Assembly (NCBI GenBank): GCA_012840225.1
Contig: DULU01000040.1
Span: 1-43,824, forward strand
Source of the DNA: Bacillota bacterium
Lineage (GTDB): Bacteria; Bacillota; Limnochordia; DTU080
Direction of reading: 5' to 3'
DNA length: 43,824 nt
Shown here: in pieces, positions 24,787 through 32,242 of the stretch
Layout: each line of letters starts with the position of its first letter
Numbering within the stretch: the stretch's first letter is position 1
Position numbers and translations under genes: made by a program
The notes under the pieces: model-generated
Databases searched by the model: none
Told to the model about the DNA's origin: nothing
Seen by the model: only the letters and a program-made list of their open reading frames with translations

Positions 24787-24969
24787 ATGGGGCGATTGGT
24801 GACGGCGCATGAATTTGTCGATAAATGCAACAAGGAATGCTTAAGCCGCAAGTATCGCTGCGCCCGTTACAAGACGGTGAGAGAATATCTGACTCATCTG
24901 GAAACCCGCTTCGAACGCCGCAAAGATGTCCAGGCCTGCGAGGAGCCCGTGGTGCGCCGCACTGAATAG
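24787..24969 (+). CDS. 60-residue hypothetical protein after tyrS
   Basis: ATG 24787 with GGAGGG six bases upstream; 60 aa beginning MGRLVTAHEFVDKC. It carries Cys at 14, 18, 25 and 50 (KCNKECLSRKYRC) and a basic, probably helical middle (YKTVREYLTHLETRFERRK). No membrane segment or signal. I do not know the family. It lies 19 bp after tyrS, so it is likely in the same transcript, which ends at the hairpin 25045-25074. Confidence 0.65.
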   Translation: MGRLVTAHEFVDKCNKECLSRKYRCARYKTVREYLTHLETRFERRKDVQACEEPVVRRTE

Positions 24970-24990
24970 CGGCGGCCGGCAGGCGCTCTG

Positions 24991-25026
24991 CCGGTAGAGC
25001 TTTTGCCGGTAGAGCTTTTGCCGGTA
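24991..25026 (+). repeat. 15-bp tandem repeat, 2.4 copies
   Basis: CCGGTAGAGCTTTTG at 24991-25005 and 25006-25020, then CCGGTA at 25021-25026. Noncoding, between the 60-aa gene and the terminator-like hairpin. Confidence 0.8.
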
Positions 25027-25044
25027 TATGTATATATAAACCAA

Positions 25045-25074
25045 GAGCCGCAAACTCAATTGGGTCTGCGGCTC
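25045..25074 (+). terminator. Hairpin, likely terminator of the tyrS unit
   Basis: GAGCCGCA (25045-25052) pairs with TGCGGCTC (25067-25074) around a 14-nt loop. The following CGAGTTCGTTCTT is only weakly T-rich. It lies between convergent genes. Confidence 0.5.
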
Positions 25075-25132
25075 CGAGTTCGTTCTTCCCGTGGCCCGGT
25101 CGGCCTTTGCTTAATCCCCTGTCGACCGGCCG

Positions 25133-25288
25133 TCATTGGGCGCTTACCAGATGATCGAGCACGAACCGACTGCTGTTGTCCCTGGTCAGATGGTAGGGCC
25201 GATGGCTCTTTGTCAGTTTGCATGCGCACCGTATGCAGTATTCACGGTGCGACATGTTCTTTGTTCCGCAATCCGGGCATTTCTTCAT
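25133..25288 (-). CDS. 51-residue zinc-ribbon protein (paralog 1)
   Basis: Starts at ATG 25288 with AAAGGAGG upstream. The start KKCPDCGTKN and EYCIRCACKL give two CxxC pairs (Cys4/Cys7, Cys18/Cys21), a compact zinc ribbon; then KSHRPYHLT and the tail SSRFVLDHLVSAQ. A paralog with the same ribbon and the same SSRFVLDH tail lies at 26567-26722. No family name known to me. The start is fixed by the ribosome site and by alignment with the paralog; a longer frame to 25360 crosses the promoter. Promoter: extended -10 TGCTATATT (-10 hexamer 25319-25314), no clear -35, and three operator-like boxes upstream. It is divergent from the glycosyltransferase. Confidence 0.8.
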   Translation of the reverse strand: MKKCPDCGTKNMSHREYCIRCACKLTKSHRPYHLTRDNSSRFVLDHLVSAQ

Positions 25289-25340
25289 CGTGGTATTTCC
25301 TCCTTTCGCACCCAATATAGCATAATGGCGCCCATCAATG

Positions 25341-25399
25341 GTTAACGATGGGTTAGACATTAGTTAACGTTGCGTTAGACATAAGTAAACGATGGGTTA
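25341..25399. promoter_or_regulatory. Three operator-like boxes with exact 22-bp period
   Basis: GTTAACGATGGGTTA (25341-25355), GTTAACGTTGCGTTA (25363-25377) and GTAAACGATGGGTTA (25385-25399), start to start 22 bp, joined by GACATTA and GACATAA. Each holds the symmetric core TAAC-N5-GTTA (last copy AAAC-N5-GTTA). The nearest is centred about 42 bp before the predicted start of transcription of zinc-ribbon gene 1; the others are two helical turns further up each. The same box occurs before zinc-ribbon gene 2. Confidence 0.7.
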
Positions 25400-25533
25400 A
25401 CGCCTCCCCTCCCCCACCGCCCGGCTGACACGAACCGGACCGCACGAGCGTAAAATGCTGCCGTAGCCGGTACAGAGGGCCGTGCAGGGTCCGGTGCATA
25501 ATGCAGAGTGCAGATAGCCGTCGGGGGTGCTCC

Positions 25534-26574
25534 ATGCATATTGTCATGCTGCTAGCCACCTTTTTCACTTCAGGGCAAACCACCCATGTGGTCGACTTAT
25601 GCCGCGCCATGCGCGCCGCCGGGCACACGGTCGATCTGGTCGTCTCCCAAGCGCGCCACTTCCCGCAGACGAGCGAGCAATATATGAAAAAGCTGAGGGA
25701 AGCCGGGGTGAATGTCTATGAAGCCGAGGAGCCAAGAGCCTTGCTGGATCTCATAGCCGCCCGGGCACCGGACATCATTCATGCCCACTCCTCCCGCGAC
25801 TTCCACTCCGCCTACCTGATCAAAAAGACCCTCGGCCTGCCCTATGTGCTCACCTGCCACGGCCTGGGGCTGGATGGCGGGAGATATGCCAAGGCGCTGA
25901 ACCAAGCCTCCTGCCTGATCTGCGTGGGAAAGCGCATAGAGAACAGCATGAAGTTTTTCCACCCGCCGAAAGTGCTGATGCCCAATGCCGTCGATCTGGA
26001 CCAGTTCAGGCCGGGAAAGAAGGATGAAGTGTTCACCATTCTATATGCCGGGCGGCATGATCATTACAAAGAGCCGGGCCTCATTGCTTTAGGCAAGGCG
26101 GTGGAGCGACTTTCCGGCTCCTTCCGCTTCCTCGTGGCCGCCAACCGGACCGCCGAGGCGCATATCGGCCGGCGCGGCCAGTTCCTGGGCTGGGTGATCG
26201 ACATCGCCAGGCTGATGCGCCGCTCCCATGTGGTCGTGGGCACGGGCCGGGCGATACGCGAAGGTATGGCGGCCGGCAATGCCTGCCTGGTGCTGGGATG
26301 GAGTTATGATGGGCTGGTGGATGAGGAGTGGCTGGCCAAAAGTGATTACGTGGATTTCAGCGGCCGATGCAACTACCCGAAGCCTCCGGCGCCGGCAGAT
26401 ATATACCGGGATCTGATGCGGCTGCAGAAGGACAAAAACTTATTGGCCAATTTGCAACGTCGAGGGCGAGCCTATGCCGAAGAGCATTTTTGTCTGAAGA
26501 AGTGTGTGGAGCAGACTTTGGAGATCTACGGGAAATATATAAAAAGCGGGGACACCCGCCCCCGCTTTAGTTGA
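25534..26574 (+). CDS. Glycosyltransferase family 4-like protein
   Basis: 346 aa from ATG 25534 (GGGGGTG upstream; an in-frame ATG at 25501 is less likely). GT-B fold: MHIVMLLATFFTSGQTTHVV and DLCRAMRAAGHTVDLVVSQ form the N-terminal domain, with DIIHAHSSRDF and YVLTCHGLGLDGG; MPNAVDLDQFRPGK marks the hinge, and VVGTGRAIREGMAAGNACLVLG supplies the nucleotide-sugar Glu site of GT4. It would transfer a sugar to a lipid or surface polymer. It is alone, flanked by two zinc-ribbon paralogs, and its 5' region shares the box array at 25341-25399. Its end overlaps the convergent zinc-ribbon gene 2 by 8 bp. Confidence 0.88.
   Translation: MHIVMLLATFFTSGQTTHVVDLCRAMRAAGHTVDLVVSQARHFPQTSEQYMKKLREAGVNVYEAEEPRALLDLIAARAPDIIHAHSSRDFHSAYLIKKTLGLPYVLTCHGLGLDGGRYAKALNQASCLICVGKRIENSMKFFHPPKVLMPNAVDLDQFRPGKKDEVFTILYAGRHDHYKEPGLIALGKAVERLSGSFRFLVAANRTAEAHIGRRGQFLGWVIDIARLMRRSHVVVGTGRAIREGMAAGNACLVLGWSYDGLVDEEWLAKSDYVDFSGRCNYPKPPAPADIYRDLMRLQKDKNLLANLQRRGRAYAEEHFCLKKCVEQTLEIYGKYIKSGDTRPRFS
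26543..26568. terminator. Bidirectional hairpin inside the convergent gene ends
   Basis: AAAGCGGGG (26543-26551) pairs with CCCCGCTTT (26560-26568), 8-nt loop, ending in A/T on both sides. It lies within the last codons of the glycosyltransferase and at the stop of zinc-ribbon gene 2. Confidence 0.55.
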
Positions 26575-26722
26575 ACTTGTGATCCAAGACGAAACGGGAA
26601 CTTCTGGCGTTGTGTGTGAGATGAAGCATTCTATGACTTCTGGTCAGCTTGCCGCCGCACTTGACGCAATACTCACGGAACGACTGGTTCCGGGCTCCAC
26701 AATCCGTGCATTTGTTCAGCAT
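26567..26722 (-). CDS. 51-residue zinc-ribbon protein (paralog 2)
   Basis: Found by translating the minus strand: ATG 26722, with GGAGGGAGG upstream, to TAA 26569-26567. The start LNKCTDCGARN and EYCVKCGGKL give CxxC pairs (Cys5/Cys8, Cys19/Cys22); then RSHRMLHLT and the end SSRFVLDHKFN. It aligns over its whole length with paralog 1, sharing KC.DCG, REYC..C..KLT.SHR, HLT and SSRFVLDH. Too short for usual gene cutoffs. Its promoter also has an extended -10 (TGTTATATT, hexamer 26752-26747) and one TAAC-N5-GTTA box about 43 bp before the predicted transcription start. Function unknown; a nucleic-acid or protein-binding adaptor is conceivable. Confidence 0.78.
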   Translation of the reverse strand: MLNKCTDCGARNQSFREYCVKCGGKLTRSHRMLHLTHNARSSRFVLDHKFN

Positions 26723-26774
26723 TGGTTAATTCCTCCCTCCGATGCCAATATAACACATTTTAGCTCTGGTGGAG

Positions 26775-26789
26775 GTTAACATTGGGTTA
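26775..26789. promoter_or_regulatory. Operator-like box before zinc-ribbon gene 2
   Basis: GTTAACATTGGGTTA, the same pattern as the three boxes at 25341-25399, at nearly the same distance from the -10 hexamer (22 bp here against 21 bp there). Confidence 0.65.
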
Positions 26790-26861
26790 CATTCCATCCA
26801 TGCGGGACCTGTCATGTCCCCCCCGTTCCAACCCGCTCACTCCCTCCCACTCCCACGCTCC

Positions 26862-27725
26862 TCATCCCTGCACCGCTTCCGGCCTTGAACCGGCCGCTTT
26901 ATGGCCTTTCCGCCGCCAGCCGGCCACCACCACTTCCTGCCAGAGCCACATCAGGAGCACCAACACCGCCGTCCAGGCAAACACCTCGTCGGTGGCGAGG
27001 TTATAATACGACTTATTCAGCTGATACCCCAACCCGGAATTGCTGCCGACGAATTCGGCGAACACCACGGAGCGCCAGGCGAAGGAGAAGCCCAAAGTGG
27101 CGGAAGAAAGGAGTGAGGGACGCAAGGCCGGCAAGAGCACATGGCGGGCATAGCCAAAGAAACCCAACGGCTCGAGGGCGGCCAGATCGAGCAATTCGCC
27201 GGGCACGGCCTGCAGGCCCTCCCGCACCTGGGCTTGCACCACCGGCAGGCATACGATGAACACCACAAAGATGGGGGTCTTTTCCCTGGCGATGCCGAAC
27301 CAAAGCACGGCGAATATCAGCCAGACCACGGCCGGCACCATCTGCACGGCATCAAACCACGGCTGCAGAAGATAATAGCAAAGGCGGCTCCGGTGCATCA
27401 AAATGCCGAGGAACAAAGCCAGCCCATAGGCTAAAGACAAGCCGACGACCGCCCGGCGGAGAGAGATCCCCAGCTGACGGAGGATCTCCCCTTCCTGCCA
27501 AAGGCGGAGGAAGCTCCGCCAGACCGTCAGCGGCCCCGGCAGCACCAACGGCGACAAGCTGGACGAAAGCCGCTGCCAGAGCCAGATGAGCAAAAGAAGG
27601 CCGACTAAAAGGGCAAGAAAGCGGTAAAGCGCTTCCCTCCCGGTCGCATCCCGTCTGGCCATTTCCCTCCCGGACGCCTCACGCCCGGTCGGATCACCAG
27701 TAGAAGGCCGCATCGGGAAGGGCAC
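26862..27725 (-). CDS. ABC transporter permease, nitrate/sulfonate (SsuC/TauC) type
   Basis: Up to 287 aa. Six membrane helices from about residue 34; the binding-protein-dependent transport domain includes VQMVPAVVWLIFAVLWFGIAREKT and the EAA loop LAALEPLGFFGYARHVLLPALRPS. Residues 10-32 are an odd charged repeat (GREASGREMARRDATGRE) coded by a duplicated GGGAGGGAA-containing segment, so the true start may be ATG 27663 rather than GTG 27725 (which overlaps the upstream gene by 32 bp). With the binding protein it would import an organic sulfur compound or similar; the ATPase gene is absent. Confidence 0.85.
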   Translation of the reverse strand: MPFPMRPSTGDPTGREASGREMARRDATGREALYRFLALLVGLLLLIWLWQRLSSSLSPLVLPGPLTVWRSFLRLWQEGEILRQLGISLRRAVVGLSLAYGLALFLGILMHRSRLCYYLLQPWFDAVQMVPAVVWLIFAVLWFGIAREKTPIFVVFIVCLPVVQAQVREGLQAVPGELLDLAALEPLGFFGYARHVLLPALRPSLLSSATLGFSFAWRSVVFAEFVGSNSGLGYQLNKSYYNLATDEVFAWTAVLVLLMWLWQEVVVAGWRRKGHKAAGSRPEAVQG

Positions 27726-28647
27726 CGCCTGTCAGCTCGGCATTAAACTCCTGCATCTCCTGCAGATGCTCGTGCACCACCGCCTGGGTATAGTCCTTAT
27801 CAAACACCTCAAGTTTGGCCCGGGCCAGAGCGGTAGCGGCCACCGCCGGCGGCAGATCCAGCACCCTGGCGGTGAGGGCTATGGCCTCTTCCGGATGAGC
27901 GGCCATCCAGGCGACCCCTTCGGCATAGGCCTTAGCCACCGCCAACGCCGTCTCCCGATGGTTCTCGGCCCACTTGCCGTGCACGAAGAGGCCGACATAG
28001 GGGATGTGGCGATTCCCCGCATGCCATTTAGCCCATTCTTCCTGTATATCGATGGCCAGGTGCGCTTTGGGGGAAGCAGCCAAAAGCTGCGAGACCGCCG
28101 GCTCGGGTAACACGGCCGCATCGATCTGCCCGAGATTCAGAAACTGTACGGCTTGCGGCGTCGGCGCATAGACGAACTGGAAGCGCTCCAGGGGCAGGTT
28201 TTCCTTCTCGATCATATAGCGCACCAGAAAATCGAGCGGCCCTCCCTGCAGCGGCAGGGCAATGCGCTTATCGAGGAGCTGGCGCCAGGTGGAGACCCCG
28301 GAGAAGTTCGTGACCACATAATCCAGGCACCAGGCGTTGACATTGACCAGCCTCACGTCCACGCCTTTGACATAACCTTTGGCGCCGACATTCAGGCCGG
28401 TGAGCCAGAACTCACCCTGCCCGGTGTTCATGAGCGCCAATGACCTCTGGTGGTCCGGAGAGAGCTGGATATCCAGCTGCACCTCCGGCAGGATGTTGTT
28501 CTCTTTGATCCAGTAAAACGGTACCACGGAAAAAATGGACGGAGAAAGCACCCGCACGGCAGTAGCAGCAGCCGCCGCTTCCGGCAAGATCAGGCCGATG
28601 AGCAAGATGCCGACAACCAAAATGACCCGTATATGCTTAAGTGACAT
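27694..28647 (-). CDS. ABC transporter substrate-binding protein, SsuA/NMT1-like
   Basis: 317 aa from ATG 28647 (GGGGGTG upstream). Signal peptide 1-30 (VILVVGILLIGLILPEAAAAA) without a lipobox. The NMT1/THI5-like fold shows in SPSIFSVVPFYWIKENNILPEV, GQGEFWLTGLNVGAKGYVKG, KRIALPLQGGPLDFLVRYMI and LNLGQIDAAVLPEPAVSQLL. It binds a small anion or pyrimidine/sulfonate-like ligand outside the cell. It heads a two-gene unit with the overlapping permease gene; a terminator upstream (28670-28692) separates it from the oxidoreductase. Confidence 0.87.
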   Translation of the reverse strand: MSLKHIRVILVVGILLIGLILPEAAAAATAVRVLSPSIFSVVPFYWIKENNILPEVQLDIQLSPDHQRSLALMNTGQGEFWLTGLNVGAKGYVKGVDVRLVNVNAWCLDYVVTNFSGVSTWRQLLDKRIALPLQGGPLDFLVRYMIEKENLPLERFQFVYAPTPQAVQFLNLGQIDAAVLPEPAVSQLLAASPKAHLAIDIQEEWAKWHAGNRHIPYVGLFVHGKWAENHRETALAVAKAYAEGVAWMAAHPEEAIALTARVLDLPPAVAATALARAKLEVFDKDYTQAVVHEHLQEMQEFNAELTGGALPDAAFYW

Positions 28648-28669
28648 AAGGCTCACCCCCTAAAAAAGA

Positions 28670-28692
28670 GGCGCCGGGGGGCTCCCGGCGCC
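28670..28692 (-). terminator. Rho-independent terminator of the oxidoreductase gene
   Basis: On the minus strand a 9-bp stem GGCGCCGGG/CCCGGCGCC with a 5-nt loop is followed by TCTTTTTT, 57 bp after the stop at 28750. Confidence 0.88.
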
Positions 28693-28749
28693 CTGGTGCC
28701 AGTATATCATTTTGTGAAAGGATGCACAATCTCCATCCATTCAGCTTTT

Positions 28750-29835
28750 TTATCCCTTGTAGACCGGCTTATTTGTAGCAGCCGACTTATAGATGGCCTC
28801 GAGGATCTCGGTCACCACGGCAGCCTGCTCGGGCAACACTACCGGATCGGTATCGTTGAGGATGGCATCGATCCAGCGCCTGGCTTCGATGTAGCCGGGC
28901 GATTCGGACTTGCCGGCATAGAAATCGACGCCGCCGGCCTTGAGGTCGGGCTTGGTGATGTAGAGGCGGGAGAACTTCTCGCCGTTGATGCGCAGTCCGT
29001 CCTCGAAGTCGGCGCCGGCTTCGGTGCCGCAGAGGATGCACTTGGCCTCGCCGGACTGGATGATATTCAAAGCCCAGCTGCTCTCCAGGATCACCGTGGC
29101 GCCGTTCTTGAACTTGATGAAGCCGAAAGCGGAGTCCTCAACGGTATATTTTTTCGGATCCCAGGGACCCCACGGGTTGGCGGCATTCTCCCGGCTGCGC
29201 AGCTTCTTGAACACCGAGCCGGTGACGGATTCCCATTCATAATTGTTCATCAGCCACAAGGTCAGGTCCAGGGCATGGGTACCGATATCGATCAGCGGTC
29301 CGCCGCCTTGCTTCTCCTCATCCAGAAAGACGCCCCAGGTGGGAACGCCGCGCCGCCGCACCGCCAGCGCTTTGGCAAAATAGATCTCACCCAGCTCGCC
29401 GGCATCGCAGACCTGCTTCAGATAGTAGGAATCGGCCCGGTGGCGGTTCTGGTAACCGATGGTCAATTTCTTGCCGCTCTTTTTGGCCGCTGCCACCATG
29501 GCCCAAGCCTCGGCGGACGTCTTGGCCATCGGCTTCTCGCACATCACATGCTTCCCGGCTTCCAGGGCGGCGATGGCCTGCTCGGCATGGACCCAGTTCG
29601 GGGTGCAGATGTGCACCACGTCCAAGGACTCATCCTTCAGCAGTTCCTTGTAATCGGTATACACCTTGGAGCCCGGAGCACCGTATTTCTGCGCCGCCTC
29701 CTGAGCGCGCTCCTCCACTAAGTCGCAAAACGCCGTCATTTCCACTTCCGGACACTTGGCCAGATTCGGCATGTGTTTGCCGTTGGCGATGCCGCCGGTA
29801 CCGATGATGCCGACTTTCAGTTTTTTCGTGCTCAT
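28750..29835 (-). CDS. Gfo/Idh/MocA family oxidoreductase
   Basis: 361 aa. The Rossmann start KVGIIGTGGIANGKHMPNL, the HICTPNWVHAEQAIAALEAGKHV segment and the catalytic lysine motif CEKPMAKT are typical; GGGPLIDIGTHALDLTLWL carries the second-domain Asp/His. It oxidises or reduces a sugar, inositol or sugar-acid hydroxyl with NAD(P). It is followed by a strong terminator and seems monocistronic. The substrate is unknown. Confidence 0.93.
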   Translation of the reverse strand: MSTKKLKVGIIGTGGIANGKHMPNLAKCPEVEMTAFCDLVEERAQEAAQKYGAPGSKVYTDYKELLKDESLDVVHICTPNWVHAEQAIAALEAGKHVMCEKPMAKTSAEAWAMVAAAKKSGKKLTIGYQNRHRADSYYLKQVCDAGELGEIYFAKALAVRRRGVPTWGVFLDEEKQGGGPLIDIGTHALDLTLWLMNNYEWESVTGSVFKKLRSRENAANPWGPWDPKKYTVEDSAFGFIKFKNGATVILESSWALNIIQSGEAKCILCGTEAGADFEDGLRINGEKFSRLYITKPDLKAGGVDFYAGKSESPGYIEARRWIDAILNDTDPVVLPEQAAVVTEILEAIYKSAATNKPVYKG

Positions 29836-30020
29836 CCTATCACAGCTCCTATCCTACCTTAATAGGGCTGGGTTTTCTTTTCCAGCCGTTTGCTTTAATC
29901 TTCGTTTCGACATCCGGAGGTTATGTCCTTTTCAATTTAGTTGGGTATAACCAATGGTTTCTATGCAAGGCGGCCTTTCGCCGATAGACTGAATCAAATG
30001 GCGGTTGCCTCTCTTTTTTC

Positions 30021-30049
30021 TTGTTTCCGCTGTCATCTGCCTCCATAAT
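30021..30049 (+). promoter_or_regulatory. Possible purC promoter
   Basis: TTGTTT (30021-30026) and CATAAT (30044-30049), 17-bp spacer, 35 bp before the GTG start. No purine riboswitch sequence was seen. Confidence 0.4.
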
Positions 30050-30083
30050 AATAAGAAGTATGTGAGGCGAAAGGAGTCCGCGC

Positions 30084-30974
30084 GTGTCGCAGAAGGTATT
30101 GTTGACCTGCCCCCCTCTGGGTTTACCGGTCTGGCACAAGGGCAAAGTGAGAGAAGCTTTTGATTTGGGCGACAGGCTGTTGCTTGTGGCCACCGACCGG
30201 TTGAGCGCTTTCGACGTGGTGTTTCCCGACGGCATTCCGGGCAAAGGCCGGGTGCTGAATCAGTTGTCCGCCCTCTGGTTTGAGGCCACCCGCCACCTGG
30301 TGGTAAATCACTTCATCACCCTGGACCTTTCCGATCTGGGCTTACCTCCCGAAATCGAAAGGGAGCTCTTCGGGCGGGCGATGATCGTCACCAAATGCCG
30401 CCGCATCGACGTGGAATGCATCGTCCGGGGCTACCTGGCCGGCTCAGGGTGGAAGGAATACTGTCAAAGCGGCACCGTCGCCGGCATACCTTTACCTCCT
30501 GGATTGAGCTTGAACAGCCAATTGCCGGAGCCCATCTTCACCCCGGCTCTGAAGAACGACACCGGTCACGATGTCAATGTCACGCAGCAGGAGATGGCTG
30601 ATCGTTTCGGCCGCGATCTCACCGAGAGGCTGGTTTCCGCTTCCCTGGATTTATATCGGTTTGCTTCAGCCAAAGCCGCCCAGGTCGGCATCATCCTGGC
30701 CGATACCAAATTCGAATTCGGCCTTCTTGGAGAGGAGCTGCTCCTCATCGATGAGATTTTCACCCCGGATTCCAGCCGTTATTGGCCGCTGGAGGCCTAT
30801 ACCACCGGCAAACCAATCGACAGCCTGGATAAGCAGCCTATCCGTGACTATGTCGAATCCATCGGCTGGGACAAAAAGCCGCCGGCACCCAAGCTGCCGC
30901 CGGAAATCATCAGTGCCGCCTCGCACCGTTATGAAACCGTTTTAAAAAAGCTCTCCGCCGTGTTAGCGGTGTAA
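30084..30974 (+). CDS. purC: Phosphoribosylaminoimidazole-succinocarboxamide synthase
   Basis: 296 aa from GTG 30084 with AAAGGAG. SAICAR synthetase motifs are complete: WHKGKVREAFDLGDRLLLVATDRLSAFD (ATP site), CRRIDVECIVRGYLAGSGWKEY, and LIDEIFTPDSSRYWPLEAY. It joins CAIR and aspartate in purine synthesis. No other pur gene is in the window. The long form (near 300 aa) is like yeast and many Bacteroidota or Clostridia, not the 237-aa B. subtilis/E. coli type. Its end overlaps the convergent lipoprotein gene by 12 bp. Confidence 0.96.
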   Translation: MSQKVLLTCPPLGLPVWHKGKVREAFDLGDRLLLVATDRLSAFDVVFPDGIPGKGRVLNQLSALWFEATRHLVVNHFITLDLSDLGLPPEIERELFGRAMIVTKCRRIDVECIVRGYLAGSGWKEYCQSGTVAGIPLPPGLSLNSQLPEPIFTPALKNDTGHDVNVTQQEMADRFGRDLTERLVSASLDLYRFASAKAAQVGIILADTKFEFGLLGEELLLIDEIFTPDSSRYWPLEAYTTGKPIDSLDKQPIRDYVESIGWDKKPPAPKLPPEIISAASHRYETVLKKLSAVLAV

Positions 30975-32105
30975 AGCTTTGCGCAATAACGTCCGGAATA
31001 TGATGAAGCCGGCCACGATCAATAAAGCCGTGAACCAGGGCGGGAGCCTTTTGATCTCTTCGTTTATGTTAAGCGGTGGAGCCACCAGAGGGTGAGCGGC
31101 GAAGAATTCCCAGATCATCTCCCCTGCCTTTAGCACAGGCGCTCCCGCCTCTGCAGCTTCCTGGCTTTCAGGCCAGGCATGGCCGCCTTTTTTGATGGTG
31201 ACCAGCACCACTTCCGTGCCGCCGGTGCCGCCGCTATAGGTCTCCTCAATGACTAACCCGTCATGGCTGGTTTCGCGCTTCGGCACCTCCCGGCAGCGAT
31301 TGGCCGCCACCCACAACTGGATCGATTCGGCTGCCGACAGATAGCCCTCGCCGCTGCCGAAGATGGGCGGACGCCCGTCGTAGGGTATCACCTTGTCGGC
31401 TTCACCGTGAAAGGCCAGCACCGATACGGGATGCTTTGGCGGGGGCACTGTCAATATGTAGTTCTCTCCTGGAGAACCGGATTGGTGCCGCACTCCCATC
31501 GAGGCTCCTGCAGTGGCGATGGCGGCAAAAAGACGGGGGTATTCCACCACCAGTCTGTATCCCATCATGCCGCCGGCGGCATGGCCGATGAGATATATGC
31601 GCTTCTCGTCTATGCGATAAGCCCGGCGCACCTCGTCGACCAGCCTCTTTAGAAAGCCGAGATCGTCCGGCAGATCATCCTTTATGCCCAAAGCGTTCCA
31701 TTCGGCTTTTTCCCCGGCGGCATCAGCATAGAGGGCGATAAAACCTGCTTGGCGGGCTAAGGTGTTCATGCCGCTCACCTCGGCATATTCCCGCCCGTTG
31801 CTGCCGTCGGCATGCAAGAGCAGCACGAGCGGCCAGGCCGGAGCCGGAAGATCTTCAGGCTTACCTTCGGTCCCGGATGAACCGCCATCTGTATATTCCG
31901 GCGGGATGTAAAGGTGATAGGTACGCTGCCGGCCGTCGTGCCTTAGGCTTAACGAGATCCAGTTTTCGACGCCGGTCGTGGCGGTGGCCGCCCGAGCTGC
32001 ACAACCTGACACAACAAAATACGCCAACATTATGAAAACGCAGGTTAAGGAGCCTGCTCTTCTCACTCCTGCCGCCATTTGCTTCCAGCCTGCCGTCATC
32101 TTCAT
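30963..32105 (-). CDS. PHB-depolymerase/LpqC-like alpha/beta hydrolase lipoprotein lacking its nucleophile
   Basis: 380 aa from ATG 32105 (GGGGAGG upstream); the open frame runs on to 32771 but that part overlaps the MFS gene and has no coding character. Signal peptide with lipobox VVSGC (about Cys34). The hydrolase core follows: WPLVLLLHADGSNGREYA (oxyanion region), IYLIGHAAGGMMGYRL (nucleophile elbow), VLAFHGEADKVIPY (acid Asp) and KKGGHAWP (His). The nucleophile of GxSxG is Ala176 (GCC at 31580-31578). A C-terminal helix (LPPWFTALLIVAGFIIFRTLL) gives a second anchor. The protein may be a binding or scaffolding pseudo-enzyme. Same strand as the MFS gene upstream. Confidence 0.85.
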   Translation of the reverse strand: MKMTAGWKQMAAGVRRAGSLTCVFIMLAYFVVSGCAARAATATTGVENWISLSLRHDGRQRTYHLYIPPEYTDGGSSGTEGKPEDLPAPAWPLVLLLHADGSNGREYAEVSGMNTLARQAGFIALYADAAGEKAEWNALGIKDDLPDDLGFLKRLVDEVRRAYRIDEKRIYLIGHAAGGMMGYRLVVEYPRLFAAIATAGASMGVRHQSGSPGENYILTVPPPKHPVSVLAFHGEADKVIPYDGRPPIFGSGEGYLSAAESIQLWVAANRCREVPKRETSHDGLVIEETYSGGTGGTEVVLVTIKKGGHAWPESQEAAEAGAPVLKAGEMIWEFFAAHPLVAPPLNINEEIKRLPPWFTALLIVAGFIIFRTLLRKALHR

Positions 32106-32242
32106 CCATGCCTCCCCTGCCGCAGCTTTTTCCTCCCCTTCCCTGACTTTCCTTTTCTTGGCCGGGAATTTTGTTCCTTTATTATTAGTTCTGCATTGGG
32201 TATAAGCAACTCGGGATCTCCTGGACCTTGGCAGGCGAACCG

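Noticed and set aside
29836-30083. Purine riboswitch before purC
   Set aside because: No conserved purine-aptamer loops could be recognised.
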